DNA from: Beijerinckiaceae bacterium
GTDB taxonomy: Bacteria > Pseudomonadota > Alphaproteobacteria > Rhizobiales > Beijerinckiaceae
NCBI GenBank assembly: GCA_027531565.1
Contig: JAPZSB010000007.1
Location: 248,001-312,000 of the forward strand
DNA length: 64,000 nt
Direction: 5' to 3'
Shown: piece by piece, positions 51,754-59,857 of the stretch
Layout: each line of letters opens with the position of its first letter
Position numbering within the stretch: the stretch's first letter is position 1
Translations under genes and position numbers: made by a program
The notes under the pieces: generated by a model
Database searches by the model: none
Seen by the model: the letters and a program-made list of their open reading frames with translations, nothing else
Told to the model about the DNA's origin: nothing

Positions 51754-52332
51754 CTAGGGCCGACGGACCGTGCTGCCCGCCTCATCCAGCATCGACGTGG
51801 AAGGTGCGGGGAAGGGCTGGTTGCGCTCGGCGGCGGCGGCGGCAGCGGCGGCAGGCGCCGCCGGGCGGGACGAGGCGGTGGTCTCGGCCATGGCCGGCTG
51901 GACCTGCCGCAGGGCCCATTCGCCCGGCCCGATCCGGCAGGCCTGGCCCTGGTGGCGGATTTCCCGGGCATTGAGGCCCGCCTGCTGGATCGTCGCGGTG
52001 AAGGGGCGGCAGATCGTGTTGTCGACCAGAACGAGATTGCCCGACGCCGCAAAGGTGCCCTTGCGCTTGCTGGCGGGATTGTCCCAGTTCACGGGCTGGC
52101 CGGAGCCCTGCGGATCGACCGCCAGCGACAGGGCAGCCTGGGCGCGGCGCCAGTCCTCCTCGTCGAGGGAGGGGTCAAGCGGCGAGACGGGCCGGGTGAT
52201 GGAGGCGGTGCTCTCGGGGTCGTCCTGCAGCGAGGCGAGATGCATGGTCAGGCTGCATCCGCCCAGCGCGAAAGGCAGGCCGGAAGCGAGCACAAGCGCG
52301 AGCACAACGGCACGTGCGTTGCAGAACGGCAT
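51754..52332 (-). CDS. RT0821/Lpp0805-like surface lipoprotein
   Basis: 192 residues from ATG 52332 with AGGG upstream. Signal LALVLASGLPFALGGC with a lipobox-like LGGC gives an acylated Cys near residue 26. The domain from ~55 has DEEDWRRAQAALSLAVD, PVNWDNPASKRKGTFAA, TICRPFTATIQ and GQACRIGPGEWALRQV, the repeated pattern of the family named after Rickettsia 17-kDa-like antigens. The C-terminal ~40 residues are an Ala/Pro-rich low-complexity tail. Outer-membrane lipoprotein, role unknown. It is divergent from pdxH. Confidence 0.86.
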   Translation of the reverse strand: MPFCNARAVVLALVLASGLPFALGGCSLTMHLASLQDDPESTASITRPVSPLDPSLDEEDWRRAQAALSLAVDPQGSGQPVNWDNPASKRKGTFAASGNLVLVDNTICRPFTATIQQAGLNAREIRHQGQACRIGPGEWALRQVQPAMAETTASSRPAAPAAAAAAAAERNQPFPAPSTSMLDEAGSTVRRP

Positions 52333-52479
52333 GGCAACCCTATATCCAGGCTCAGCAGGCCGGTTGCTTCCGGCGCGCAAGAGGCTAGGGATGATGATCC
52401 TGCCTGTTCGGAACTTTGTGCAACGCAGCACGACGCGACCCCAGAGATACTTGTCCGCTATTAAAGAACGGAAGCGTTA

Positions 52480-53082
52480 ATGACCGGTGAGTCCCCAGAT
52501 ATGCCGGACCCGTTTCGGCTTTTCGATACGTGGTTTGAGGAGGCCCGCGCCAGCGAGCCGAATGATCCGAACGCGATGGCGCTGGCCACGGCGGATGCGG
52601 ATGGCCTGCCGAATGTCCGGATGGTCCTGATGAAGGGGATCGATCCGGCCGGCGTGGTCTTCTACACGAATACCCAGAGCCAGAAGGGCCAGGAAATCAT
52701 CGCCAACGCGCAGGCCGCCGTGGTGTTCCACTGGAAGAGCCTGCGCCGGCAGGTGCGATTCCGGGGCGCACTCCACCGCGTCAGCGATGCCGAGGCCGAT
52801 GCCTATTTTGCCTCGCGCCCGCGGGACAGCCGGATCGGCGCCTGGGCCTCGCAGCAGTCGCGGCCGCTGGAAAGCCGATTCGCCCTGGAGAAGGCGGTCG
52901 CGCGGGAAGCTGCGCGATTCGGCCTCGGCGAGGTGCCGCGCCCGCCACACTGGACGGGGTTCCGCCTCGTGCCGGTCTATATCGAATTCTGGCAGGACAA
53001 GCCCTTCCGCCTGCATGACCGGCTGGTTTTCCGGCGCGACGGGCCGGAGGCCCTGTTCCGGACGGAGCATCTGTACCCGTAA
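52480..53082 (+). CDS. pdxH: Pyridoxamine 5'-phosphate oxidase
   Basis: 200 residues, normal for the enzyme. It oxidises pyridoxamine or pyridoxine phosphate to pyridoxal phosphate with FMN. Core: [41 protein letters not shown] (phosphate and FMN contact), [17 protein letters not shown] and [24 protein letters not shown] with the C-terminal FxRxD-like RRDGPEALF. It heads a plus-strand group that continues with the SDR gene. Confidence 0.97.
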   Translation: MTGESPDMPDPFRLFDTWFEEARASEPNDPNAMALATADADGLPNVRMVLMKGIDPAGVVFYTNTQSQKGQEIIANAQAAVVFHWKSLRRQVRFRGALHRVSDAEADAYFASRPRDSRIGAWASQQSRPLESRFALEKAVAREAARFGLGEVPRPPHWTGFRLVPVYIEFWQDKPFRLHDRLVFRRDGPEALFRTEHLYP

Positions 53083-53269
53083 TGCCGGCCGACGGTGCGC
53101 TCGGGACAAGCCTCGTTCTCCGCCGTGTTTTCGTCTATCACCCTGTTTCTGACCGATTGGAAAATGCGCTAGGACTGGTGCCGGAAGACGGGGACCCCTC
53201 CCCTGCCCCCCCGCCCCGTCCGCATTGCCCCTGCCGGTCCCCGTCCCACGCCCCCTGGAGTCGCGATCA

Positions 53270-54028
53270 ATGGAAAGCCAGCGCAGCAATTCTTCCGGCG
53301 AACGCCGGATTCTCGTGCTAACCGGCGCCTCGCGCGGGATCGGCCATGCCACGGTGAAGCGATTCGGCTCGGCCGGCTGGCGCGTCATCGCCTGTTCCCG
53401 GCAGCCCTTCCCCGAGAACTGCCCGTGGGAAGGCGGCCAGGATGATCATGTCCAGGTCGATCTTGCCGACCCGCAGGACACGCTCCGCGCCATTGAGGAA
53501 ATCAAGAGCCGGCTGCCGGATGGCAAGCTTCATGCCCTCGTCAACAATGCGGGGATCTCGCCCAAGGGCGAAGGCGGGGCGCGGCTCTCCTCGATCGATA
53601 CCGCGCTCACCGACTGGCAGAAGGTGTTCCAGGTGAATTTCTTCGCCCCGATCATGCTGGCGCGCGGCCTCAAGGAGGAACTCCATGCCACGAAGGGCGC
53701 GGTGGTCAATGTGACCTCCATCGCCGGCAGCCGTGTCCATCCTTTTGCCGGCGCGGCCTATGCGACGTCCAAGGCGGCGCTCGCCTCGCTGACGCGCGAG
53801 ATGGCGGCGGATTTCGGCCCGATGGATGTGCGCGTCAACGCCATCTCGCCGGGCGAGATCGATACGTCGATCCTCTCTCCCGGCACGGACAAGATCGTCG
53901 AGACATTGCCGATGCGCCGCCTCGGCACGCCGGAAGAGGTGGCCAAGGCGATCTATTTCCTGTGCACGGAAGCCTCGTCCTATGTGACGGGCGCGGAACT
54001 GCACATCAATGGCGGCCAGCATGTGTGA
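53270..54028 (+). CDS. Short-chain dehydrogenase/reductase
   Basis: 252 residues from ATG 53270 (TGGAG upstream). Rossmann fingerprint VLTGASRGIGHATVKRF, DLADPQ, VNNAGISP, then SVTSIAG-like VVNVTSIAGSRVH and the catalytic AYATSKAAL (Tyr-x3-Lys). C-terminal AISPGEIDTSIL and SSYVTGAELHINGGQ are typical. An NAD(P)-dependent oxidoreductase, possibly acting on 3-oxoacyl or sugar substrates; the substrate is unknown. The Nudix gene begins ten bases after its stop. Confidence 0.94.
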   Translation: MESQRSNSSGERRILVLTGASRGIGHATVKRFGSAGWRVIACSRQPFPENCPWEGGQDDHVQVDLADPQDTLRAIEEIKSRLPDGKLHALVNNAGISPKGEGGARLSSIDTALTDWQKVFQVNFFAPIMLARGLKEELHATKGAVVNVTSIAGSRVHPFAGAAYATSKAALASLTREMAADFGPMDVRVNAISPGEIDTSILSPGTDKIVETLPMRRLGTPEEVAKAIYFLCTEASSYVTGAELHINGGQHV

Positions 54029-54037
54029 CGGCGCCGG

Positions 54038-54463
54038 ATGAGTGCCGTCCAGCGCCCGGTCCTTGCCGCATCGATCGCGGTGTTCCGCGCCGGCAAGGTG
54101 CTGCTGATCCAGCGCGCCCGGGCGCCGGCGCAGGGGCTCTATTCCCTGCCCGGCGGACGGATCGAGGCCGGCGAGACCCTGCGGGATGGCGTCCTCCGCG
54201 AATTGCAGGAAGAGCTGGCCCTCGAGGCCGATCTCGTCGGCTTTGTCGACCATGTCGAGCATATCGAGGCCGATGAGGGCGGCGGAATCCGCGCCCATGC
54301 GGTGATCGCCGCGTTCTGCGGGCATTGGCGTTCGGGCGAGCCGGTCCCCTCGGACGAGGTGAGTGACTGGCTCTGGGTCGATCCGCATGCACCGGGTGAC
54401 CTGCCAATGACGCGCCGCCTGCCGGAAATCCTCGCCCGTGCGGCCACGATGGTGGCGCGATGA
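54038..54463 (+). CDS. Nudix hydrolase
   Basis: 141 residues. The Nudix box reads GGRIEAGETLRDG then RELQEEL, with all conserved Gly and Glu residues. N-terminal RPVLAASIAVFRAGKVLLIQRA is typical of ADP-ribose or nucleotide diphosphatases. It overlaps the next gene by four bases (ATGA at 54460). The substrate is not deducible. Confidence 0.92.
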   Translation: MSAVQRPVLAASIAVFRAGKVLLIQRARAPAQGLYSLPGGRIEAGETLRDGVLRELQEELALEADLVGFVDHVEHIEADEGGGIRAHAVIAAFCGHWRSGEPVPSDEVSDWLWVDPHAPGDLPMTRRLPEILARAATMVAR

Positions 54464-55002
54464 CGGGCCGCACCCTCCCCGCCCCGTTGTCGTCTCTTGG
54501 GGTTCTTGCCGCCATGCTGCTTCTCGCCCCTGCCGGAAGCGGCCGCGTTTCCGCACAGGAAGCGCCGCCCTCGCGCATCATCCAGACCCCTTCCCCCCCG
54601 GCCCAGACGGGCCCGGCGGCGCCGCTGCGGGCCCGCCCCTCGATCCGGCGGCCGGCGGGCGAGAACCCGGCCGCCGCCCGGCCGGCGCCGCCGGTCTCGA
54701 CCGCGCAGGAAAAGCCGCTGGTCGACCTGTCGGAAGTTGTCGGTGCCCTCGCCTTTCTCAGCCAGCTCTGCCAGCCCGGCGCCACGCCCAATCCCTGGCG
54801 GGCCCGGATGGAGGTGCTGCTGGAGGCCGAGGGCGAGCCGTCCGGCGCGCGGGAGAAGATGGCGGGCGCGTTCAATACCGGCTTTGCGGATTATGCGACG
54901 ACCTATCGCCAGTGCACGCCCGCGGCGGAAGCGGCCCGGCTGGCCCTGACGCGGGAGGCGGCCCGGCTGGCCCGCGAACTGGAGCGCCGCTTCGGCAGCT
55001 GA
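54460..55002 (+). CDS. TIGR02301-family secreted protein
   Basis: 180 residues. Signal peptide SSLGVLAAMLLLAPAGSGRVSAQ. The mature N-terminus is Pro/Ala-rich and disordered. The conserved domain starts near 88 with LVDLSEVVGALAFLSQLCQ, followed by NPWRARMEVLLEAEG and FNTGFADYATTYRQCTPAAEAA, matching the alphaproteobacterial TIGR02301 pattern with its two cysteines. Function unknown; likely periplasmic. It is coupled to the Nudix gene. Confidence 0.85.
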   Translation: MTGRTLPAPLSSLGVLAAMLLLAPAGSGRVSAQEAPPSRIIQTPSPPAQTGPAAPLRARPSIRRPAGENPAAARPAPPVSTAQEKPLVDLSEVVGALAFLSQLCQPGATPNPWRARMEVLLEAEGEPSGAREKMAGAFNTGFADYATTYRQCTPAAEAARLALTREAARLARELERRFGS

Positions 55003-55211
55003 TGCAAAGTCGCCACTTTCCACAAACGCGAATCGCCGCGTTAACGAAATCTCAACAGAAGGCTCGCGTTCCCGCGCCGGGCGGTCTAGGGTCCTCCTGC
55101 CCGCTCCGGTGGGAATGACGGCGGTGGGGACCGCTTCCGGAACCGGCAACAAGCCGGGACGAATGACAAGCCACCCGGTTCTGCCGGGGGCGAGAAGACA
55201 GGAAGGCGACC

Positions 55212-55472
55212 GTGCAAACGAGTGACGAGCTTGGCCAATCCCGGGATTCGCTTTACGCCGACCAGCGTCGCGCGGCCTATACCTATGTGAGCGAGGCCTT
55301 CGCCGAGGGCCGGTATGACGGGATTGACGGCGATTGCCTCGCCCATGCCGCCCTTTTCGCGGCCTTTGTCGAACTGGTGGCGAGCTATGGCGAGGATGCG
55401 GTGGCGAAATTCGCCGAGAAGCTGCCGGACCGGATCAAGGCCGGCGAATATTCGCTGACGACGAAGAACTGA
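55212..55472 (+). CDS. Small conserved-looking hypothetical protein
   Basis: 86 residues. GTG start at 55212 follows AGGAAGG. The sequence is helical and acidic (YVSEAFAEGRYDGIDGDCL, AALFAAFVELVASYGEDAVAKFAEKLPDRI). No signal or membrane segment. It ends just before a good terminator, which supports a real transcript. Family not recognised. Confidence 0.65.
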   Translation: MQTSDELGQSRDSLYADQRRAAYTYVSEAFAEGRYDGIDGDCLAHAALFAAFVELVASYGEDAVAKFAEKLPDRIKAGEYSLTTKN

Positions 55473-55498
55473 TCGTCCCCGACAGGCAATAGAATTTC

Positions 55499-55522
55499 AA
55501 GGGCCGGATTTCCGGCCCTTTT
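55499..55522 (+). terminator. Rho-independent terminator
   Basis: AAGGGCCGGA-TT-TCCGGCCCTT then further T's: a GC stem of 8 bp extended by two A-T pairs with a T-run, 27 bases after the stop of the small gene. Confidence 0.85.
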
Positions 55523-55572
55523 CCGTATCCGGGCCTTTTCATGCGGCTTCTGCTTCCGATGGTCGCCCCGCG

Positions 55573-55896
55573 TCAGGGCAGCATCATCCGCGTCAGCGCA
55601 GCCGGGTTCTTCACCTCGATCTCGACAAAGGCGATCGGATGGTCCGAGCCGTTCATCACGTCATGGGTGATCCCGGCCGGGCGCATATAGGCCTGCCCCT
55701 GCTTCAGCGGCACATCGGTGATCTCGCTGCCATTATGGATGCGCAGGATGCCCTCCGTCAGCATGATCACGAAATAGGGCCAGCCATGCTGGTGCCAGCC
55801 GGTGACGGCGCCGGGCACGAAATCGTAGCGCGTGATGCGGATCGCCTCGTCATCCTGCTGGAGCGTCGGCACGGCCGGAATATCGCACTGGAACAT
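55573..55896 (-). CDS. Cupin-domain protein
   Basis: 107 residues from ATG 55896, preceded by GAGGAAGG. Single cupin barrel: FVPGAVTGWHQHGWPYFVIMLTEG carries the first metal-binding histidines, and QGQAYMRPAGITHDVMNGSDHPIAFVEIEV the second motif with His. A small-molecule binding or oxygenase role; substrate unknown. It starts 12 bases after the end of the dihydroorotase-like gene, same strand, so co-transcription is likely. Confidence 0.86.
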   Translation of the reverse strand: MFQCDIPAVPTLQQDDEAIRITRYDFVPGAVTGWHQHGWPYFVIMLTEGILRIHNGSEITDVPLKQGQAYMRPAGITHDVMNGSDHPIAFVEIEVKNPAALTRMMLP

Positions 55897-55907
55897 CGTG
55901 GCCTTCC

Positions 55908-57242
55908 TCAGGCCGGAAGCGCGTCGCCGAACCTGACGGGTTCGCCGAGGGAAGGCTGCGTCACCTCGCCCTGCCACATGACGCGGTGGCCGCGGAGGAA
56001 GGTTCCGACCGGCCAGCCGGTGACGCTCTTGCCGTCATAGGGCGTCCAGCCGCATTTCGAGGCGATCCAGGCATTGGTGATCGTCTCGCGGCGCTTGAGA
56101 TCGACGATCGTGAAATCGGCATCGTAGCCGACAACGAGCCGCCCCTTGCGGGCGATGTTGAACAGCCGCGCGGGGCCATGGGCCGAGAGGTCGACGAAGC
56201 GTTCGAGCGTCAGGCGGCCGGCATTCACATGGTCGAGCATGGTGGGCACCAGCGTCTGCACGCCCGTCATGCCGGAATGCGAGGCCGGATAGGCATGGTG
56301 CTTCTCCTCATGCGTATGCGGCGCGTGGTCGGAACCGAGGATATCCACAACCCCGTTGGCGATGCCCCACCAGAGCACGTCCTGATGCGCCTTGTCGCGC
56401 ACCGGCGGGTTCATCTGGGCATAGGTGCCGAGCCGCTCGTAGCATTCCGGCGCGGTGAGCGTGAGGTGATGCGGCGTGACCTCGATCGAGGCGACATCCT
56501 TGTGGTCGACCAGCCAGTGGATCTCGTCACCGGTCGAGACATGCAGCACATGGACGCGCTTGCCGAGGCGGCGGGCCAGCGTGACCAGCCGTTTCGTCGC
56601 CAGCAAAGCTGCCTCGACATCGCGCCAGACCGGGTGCGAGGCGGGGTTGCCGGGTTCGCGGAGGCCCATCCGGGCGCGGAGGCGCGGCTCGTCCTCGCAA
56701 TGGAAGGAGGCGCGCCGCGTGATCTGCCGGAGGATCCGCGCAAGATTCTCGTCATCCTCGACCAGCAGGTTGCCGGTGGAGGAGCCGATGAAGACCTTGA
56801 TGCCGGCGGCGCCGGGCAGTTTCTCGAGCGCGGGGATCTCGTCGATATTCTCCGCCGTTCCGCCGACGAAGAACGCATGGTCGCAATGCATGCGGTGATG
56901 CGCGGCGGCGAGCTTGGCGGCCAGCGTTTCCGCGCTTGTCGTGTTGGGGTTGGTGTTCGGCATCTCGAACACGGCCGTCACCCCGCCAAGGACCGCCGCG
57001 CGGGAGCCGGTTTCCAGATCTTCCTTGTGGGTCAGGCCGGGCTCGCGGAAATGGACCTGCGTGTCGATCACGCCCGGGAGAATGGTCAGGCCCCGGCAAT
57101 CGACATCCTCGGCCGCCTGGCCGGTGCCGATGGCGCCGATGGCGGTGATCACGCCGCCGGCGATCCCGATATCGGCATGGCCGCGCCCCGCCGGCGTAAC
57201 CAGTTCACCCCCGTGGAGCACCGTATCGAACCTGGCGGCCAT
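55908..57242 (-). CDS. Dihydroorotase-family amidohydrolase with Q-V-H metal site
   Basis: 444 residues from ATG 57242 with GGAGGG upstream; a start six codons earlier has no ribosome site. It matches dihydroorotase (dihydroorotate from carbamoyl aspartate) throughout: DTQVHFREPGLTHKEDL, GIKVFIGSSTG (carboxylated Lys), HVLHVST, VTPHHLTLT, DILGSDHAPH. The usual HxH metal motif reads QVH here, so the first zinc His is Gln. The same variant occurs, from memory, in related Hyphomicrobiales proteins. Whether it is a true PyrC or a diverged relative such as an allantoinase-like enzyme is not settled by sequence. Confidence 0.85.
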   Translation of the reverse strand: MAARFDTVLHGGELVTPAGRGHADIGIAGGVITAIGAIGTGQAAEDVDCRGLTILPGVIDTQVHFREPGLTHKEDLETGSRAAVLGGVTAVFEMPNTNPNTTSAETLAAKLAAAHHRMHCDHAFFVGGTAENIDEIPALEKLPGAAGIKVFIGSSTGNLLVEDDENLARILRQITRRASFHCEDEPRLRARMGLREPGNPASHPVWRDVEAALLATKRLVTLARRLGKRVHVLHVSTGDEIHWLVDHKDVASIEVTPHHLTLTAPECYERLGTYAQMNPPVRDKAHQDVLWWGIANGVVDILGSDHAPHTHEEKHHAYPASHSGMTGVQTLVPTMLDHVNAGRLTLERFVDLSAHGPARLFNIARKGRLVVGYDADFTIVDLKRRETITNAWIASKCGWTPYDGKSVTGWPVGTFLRGHRVMWQGEVTQPSLGEPVRFGDALPA

Positions 57243-57306
57243 CGCTTTTCCCTCCGGCATGACGACAAGGCTTGCCTGCCCTGCAAACCGGACTTATCTG
57301 GCTCGC

Positions 57307-58215
57307 ATGCGTGAAACAAGCCCCGTGCCGGAACCGGCGATCCGCCTTGCCTGCCTGCTCTCCGACAGGGCCGTGCTGGCCGTGTCCGGCGCCGAGGCCG
57401 CGCATTTCCTGCACAACCTCCTGACGGCCGAGATCGAGGGGCTCGCGAACGGCACGGGCGTGCCGGCGGCGCTGCTGACGCCGCAGGGCAAGATCATCGC
57501 CGATATGCTGGTCTTCAATGCCAGTGATGAAGAGCCGCTCTTTCTCATCGATGTGGCGGCCGGGCTGGCGGAGGATCTCGCCCGCCGACTGACGCTCTAC
57601 CGGCTGCGGAGCGCCGTCGCGATCGATGCGCTCGGACCGGATATCGGCGTGGCGGTGATCGCCGGAGACGTGGCGCCGGACGGCGAGACCCATTATCGTT
57701 TCGACGACCCGCGCGATCCGGCGCTTGGCGCCCGGCTGATCGGCCCGCGCGAAGCGCTGGCCGCGCTGCTGCCGGCCGGGATCACCACCGGGGAGGAGGC
57801 CTATCACGCCGCGCGAATCAGGCTCGGCCTGCCCGAATGCGGCAAGGATTACCTCGCCCAGGCCGCCTTCCCTCACGAGGTCAATCTCGACCAGCTCGGC
57901 GGCGTCGCCTTCCGCAAGGGCTGCTATATCGGCCAGGAAGTCGTGAGCCGGATGGAGCATCGCGGCACGGCGCGCACCCGCACGATGATCGTCGAGATGC
58001 TCAACGGCTTCAACGTGATGGGTGGCGCGGAATGCCGGGCCGGCGATCGCCTGCTGGGCACCGGCGGCGAGTGTTTCGGCGCGGCAGGCCTCGTGCCGAT
58101 GCGGATCGACCGGCTTGAGGAAGCGCTGAAGGCCGGCGAGGCGATCACCCTGGGCGGCGTTCCGGTCCGCGTGATCCGGCCGCACTATGCCCGTTTCCCG
58201 GTCGAAATGGGATAA
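57307..58215 (+). CDS. Folate-binding protein YgfZ/CAF17-like
   Basis: 302 residues from ATG 57307. It is a GcvT-fold protein in iron-sulfur cluster assembly. Conserved: AEAAHFLHNLLTAEIEGL, LTPQGKIIADMLVF and the signature FRKGCYIGQEVVSRMEHRG, with the K-G-C-Y-x-G-Q-E box that binds folate and is essential in E. coli YgfZ. It is divergent from the dihydroorotase-like gene and precedes an ArsR regulator. Confidence 0.92.
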   Translation: MRETSPVPEPAIRLACLLSDRAVLAVSGAEAAHFLHNLLTAEIEGLANGTGVPAALLTPQGKIIADMLVFNASDEEPLFLIDVAAGLAEDLARRLTLYRLRSAVAIDALGPDIGVAVIAGDVAPDGETHYRFDDPRDPALGARLIGPREALAALLPAGITTGEEAYHAARIRLGLPECGKDYLAQAAFPHEVNLDQLGGVAFRKGCYIGQEVVSRMEHRGTARTRTMIVEMLNGFNVMGGAECRAGDRLLGTGGECFGAAGLVPMRIDRLEEALKAGEAITLGGVPVRVIRPHYARFPVEMG

Positions 58216-58279
58216 ATTTCCTGAACCCTTGAAGCCTTCTGAATTCGTGATATAACGCCCCTGTTTCAGGAGTTGTATT

Positions 58280-58630
58280 ATGAATGTTTCATCCCTTCTC
58301 GATTTTTTGACTCATAATGGCGAAGATGCCGAAGGGCTGCTGGCGATCCTCGCCAACCGCCGCCGTCTCGTGATCCTCTACAACCTTGTTCTCGAAGGCG
58401 AACTTGCCGTCGGAGAGCTTGTGCGCAGGCTGAACATCGCCCAATCGGCGCTGTCGCAGCACCTCGCGCTCATGCGGGCCGCCGGCATCGTCAGCACCCG
58501 TCGCGAGGGCACCACGATCTATTATTCCCTCACCGACGAGCGGACGCGCGCCATGCTGTCGGCCATCCGCGATGTGCTGGGCCCCCGGGAAACCGTGCGG
58601 TCCCGCGACGACGTCCGGTTCGCCAGCTGA
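58280..58630 (+). CDS. ArsR-family transcriptional regulator
   Basis: 116 residues. Winged helix with LLAILANRRRLVILYNLVLEGELAVGELVRRLNIAQSALSQHLALMRAAGIVSTRREGTTIYYSLTD, the classic ArsR recognition helix and wing. No cysteine metal motif is present, so it probably senses something other than metal or responds through the nucleotide pathway of its neighbours. It is the first gene of a possible unit with the HD hydrolase 46 bases downstream. Confidence 0.92.
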   Translation: MNVSSLLDFLTHNGEDAEGLLAILANRRRLVILYNLVLEGELAVGELVRRLNIAQSALSQHLALMRAAGIVSTRREGTTIYYSLTDERTRAMLSAIRDVLGPRETVRSRDDVRFAS

Positions 58631-58676
58631 GCACGATTCCCTTGCCAGTTCGGGGGGAGCGCGGCACATCAGGAGC

Positions 58677-59333
58677 ATGACAGCTCCTTCTGCGCCGCGT
58701 CGCTCCCCCCGCGCTTCCGTTGCCCCCCGGGCCTGGCAACGCATGTTGTCCGGCCGGCGGCTTGACCTGCTCGATCCCTCGCCGCTCGATGTCGAGATCG
58801 AGGATATCGCGCACGGGCTGGCCCGGGTGGCCCGTTGGAATGGCCAGACGCTGGGTCCGGAGATCTTCTCCGTGGCGCAGCATTCCCTGCTGGTCGATCA
58901 TCTGGCCGGCCGGCTTGCACCGCAGGCCGGGCGGCGGACGCGGCTGGCCGTGCTTCTGCATGATGCGGCCGAATATGTGATCGGCGACATGATCTCGCCC
59001 TTCAAGGCGGTGATCGGCGATGCCTATCGCGAGACCGAGCGCCTGGTGCTGGATGCGGTGATGCGGCGGTTCGGGCTGCCGGCGCCGATGACGAAGCTTG
59101 CGCAGGACCTTGCCAAGCGCGCCGACCGGGCCGCCGCCTATCACGAGGCGACCGGGCTGGCGGGTTTCGAGGCCGGAGAAGCGCAGCAATTCTTCGGCGC
59201 GCCGATGCCGCTGGATGCGCAGGGCCGCGCCCTGCTCGAGCCCTGGCCGGTCGGCCGGGCGGAGGCCGCATTCCTCGCGCGTTTCCGGATGCTGGACCTG
59301 CCCGGCCCCCGGCAGGACGAGGGAGCTGCCTGA
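58677..59333 (+). CDS. YfbR-like HD-domain hydrolase
   Basis: 218 residues from ATG 58677 (upstream AGGAG close to the ATG). HD motif: VAQHSLLVDHL, LLHDAAEYVIGDMISPF with the His-Asp pair, then SPFKAVIGDAYRETERLVLDAVM. YfbR-type enzymes remove phosphate from deoxynucleoside monophosphates. ATGA overlap with the next gene at 59333 couples translation. The three-gene set HD-phosphatase-NrtR is conserved in Hyphomicrobiales. Confidence 0.9.
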   Translation: MTAPSAPRRSPRASVAPRAWQRMLSGRRLDLLDPSPLDVEIEDIAHGLARVARWNGQTLGPEIFSVAQHSLLVDHLAGRLAPQAGRRTRLAVLLHDAAEYVIGDMISPFKAVIGDAYRETERLVLDAVMRRFGLPAPMTKLAQDLAKRADRAAAYHEATGLAGFEAGEAQQFFGAPMPLDAQGRALLEPWPVGRAEAAFLARFRMLDLPGPRQDEGAA

Positions 59334-59857
59334 TGCCGGTCATCCATGTCTGTGCCTGGCGCCTGCTGAACCGGAAGGTCGCCGAGACCGGCGCCACCGG
59401 GGTGGTGACGCTGATCAAGAACATCAACCAGGTGGAAAGGCCGCCCGGCATAGAGGCGGAGCGGCATCTCAAGCTCGACTTCGCCGATATCACCGAGCCG
59501 CGCGAGGGCGAGGTGATGCCGGGGGCGGAGCATGTCGAGCAGCTGCTCGGCTATTTCGAGGCGTGGGACCGCACGGCGCCGCTGGTCGTGCATTGCTATG
59601 CCGGGGTGAGCCGCTCGACCGCCGGCGCCTTCATCGCGGCGTGCCAGCTCCGGCCGGACCGCGACGAGACGGAATGGGCCGGCGAGATCCGCCGGCTCTC
59701 GCCCACGGCCACGCCCAATGCCCGCCTCGTGGCGCTGGCCGACGCGGCGCTCGGCCGGAACGGGCGGATGATCCGCGCGCTGGCGACAATCGGGCGCGGC
59801 GAGGATTGCTTCGACGGCGTTCCCTTCGCGCTCGATCTCGGGCCACGGCAGCCATGA
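59333..59857 (+). CDS. Dual-specificity-type tyrosine phosphatase
   Basis: 174 residues. The catalytic P-loop HCYAGVSRST has the Cys-x5-Arg signature. DFADITEPREGEVMPGAEHVEQLL is the substrate-side helix. No membrane segment. Target unknown; it could act on a nucleotide or protein phosphotyrosine. It overlaps the genes on both sides by ATGA, so all three are made together. Confidence 0.9.
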   Translation: MPVIHVCAWRLLNRKVAETGATGVVTLIKNINQVERPPGIEAERHLKLDFADITEPREGEVMPGAEHVEQLLGYFEAWDRTAPLVVHCYAGVSRSTAGAFIAACQLRPDRDETEWAGEIRRLSPTATPNARLVALADAALGRNGRMIRALATIGRGEDCFDGVPFALDLGPRQP

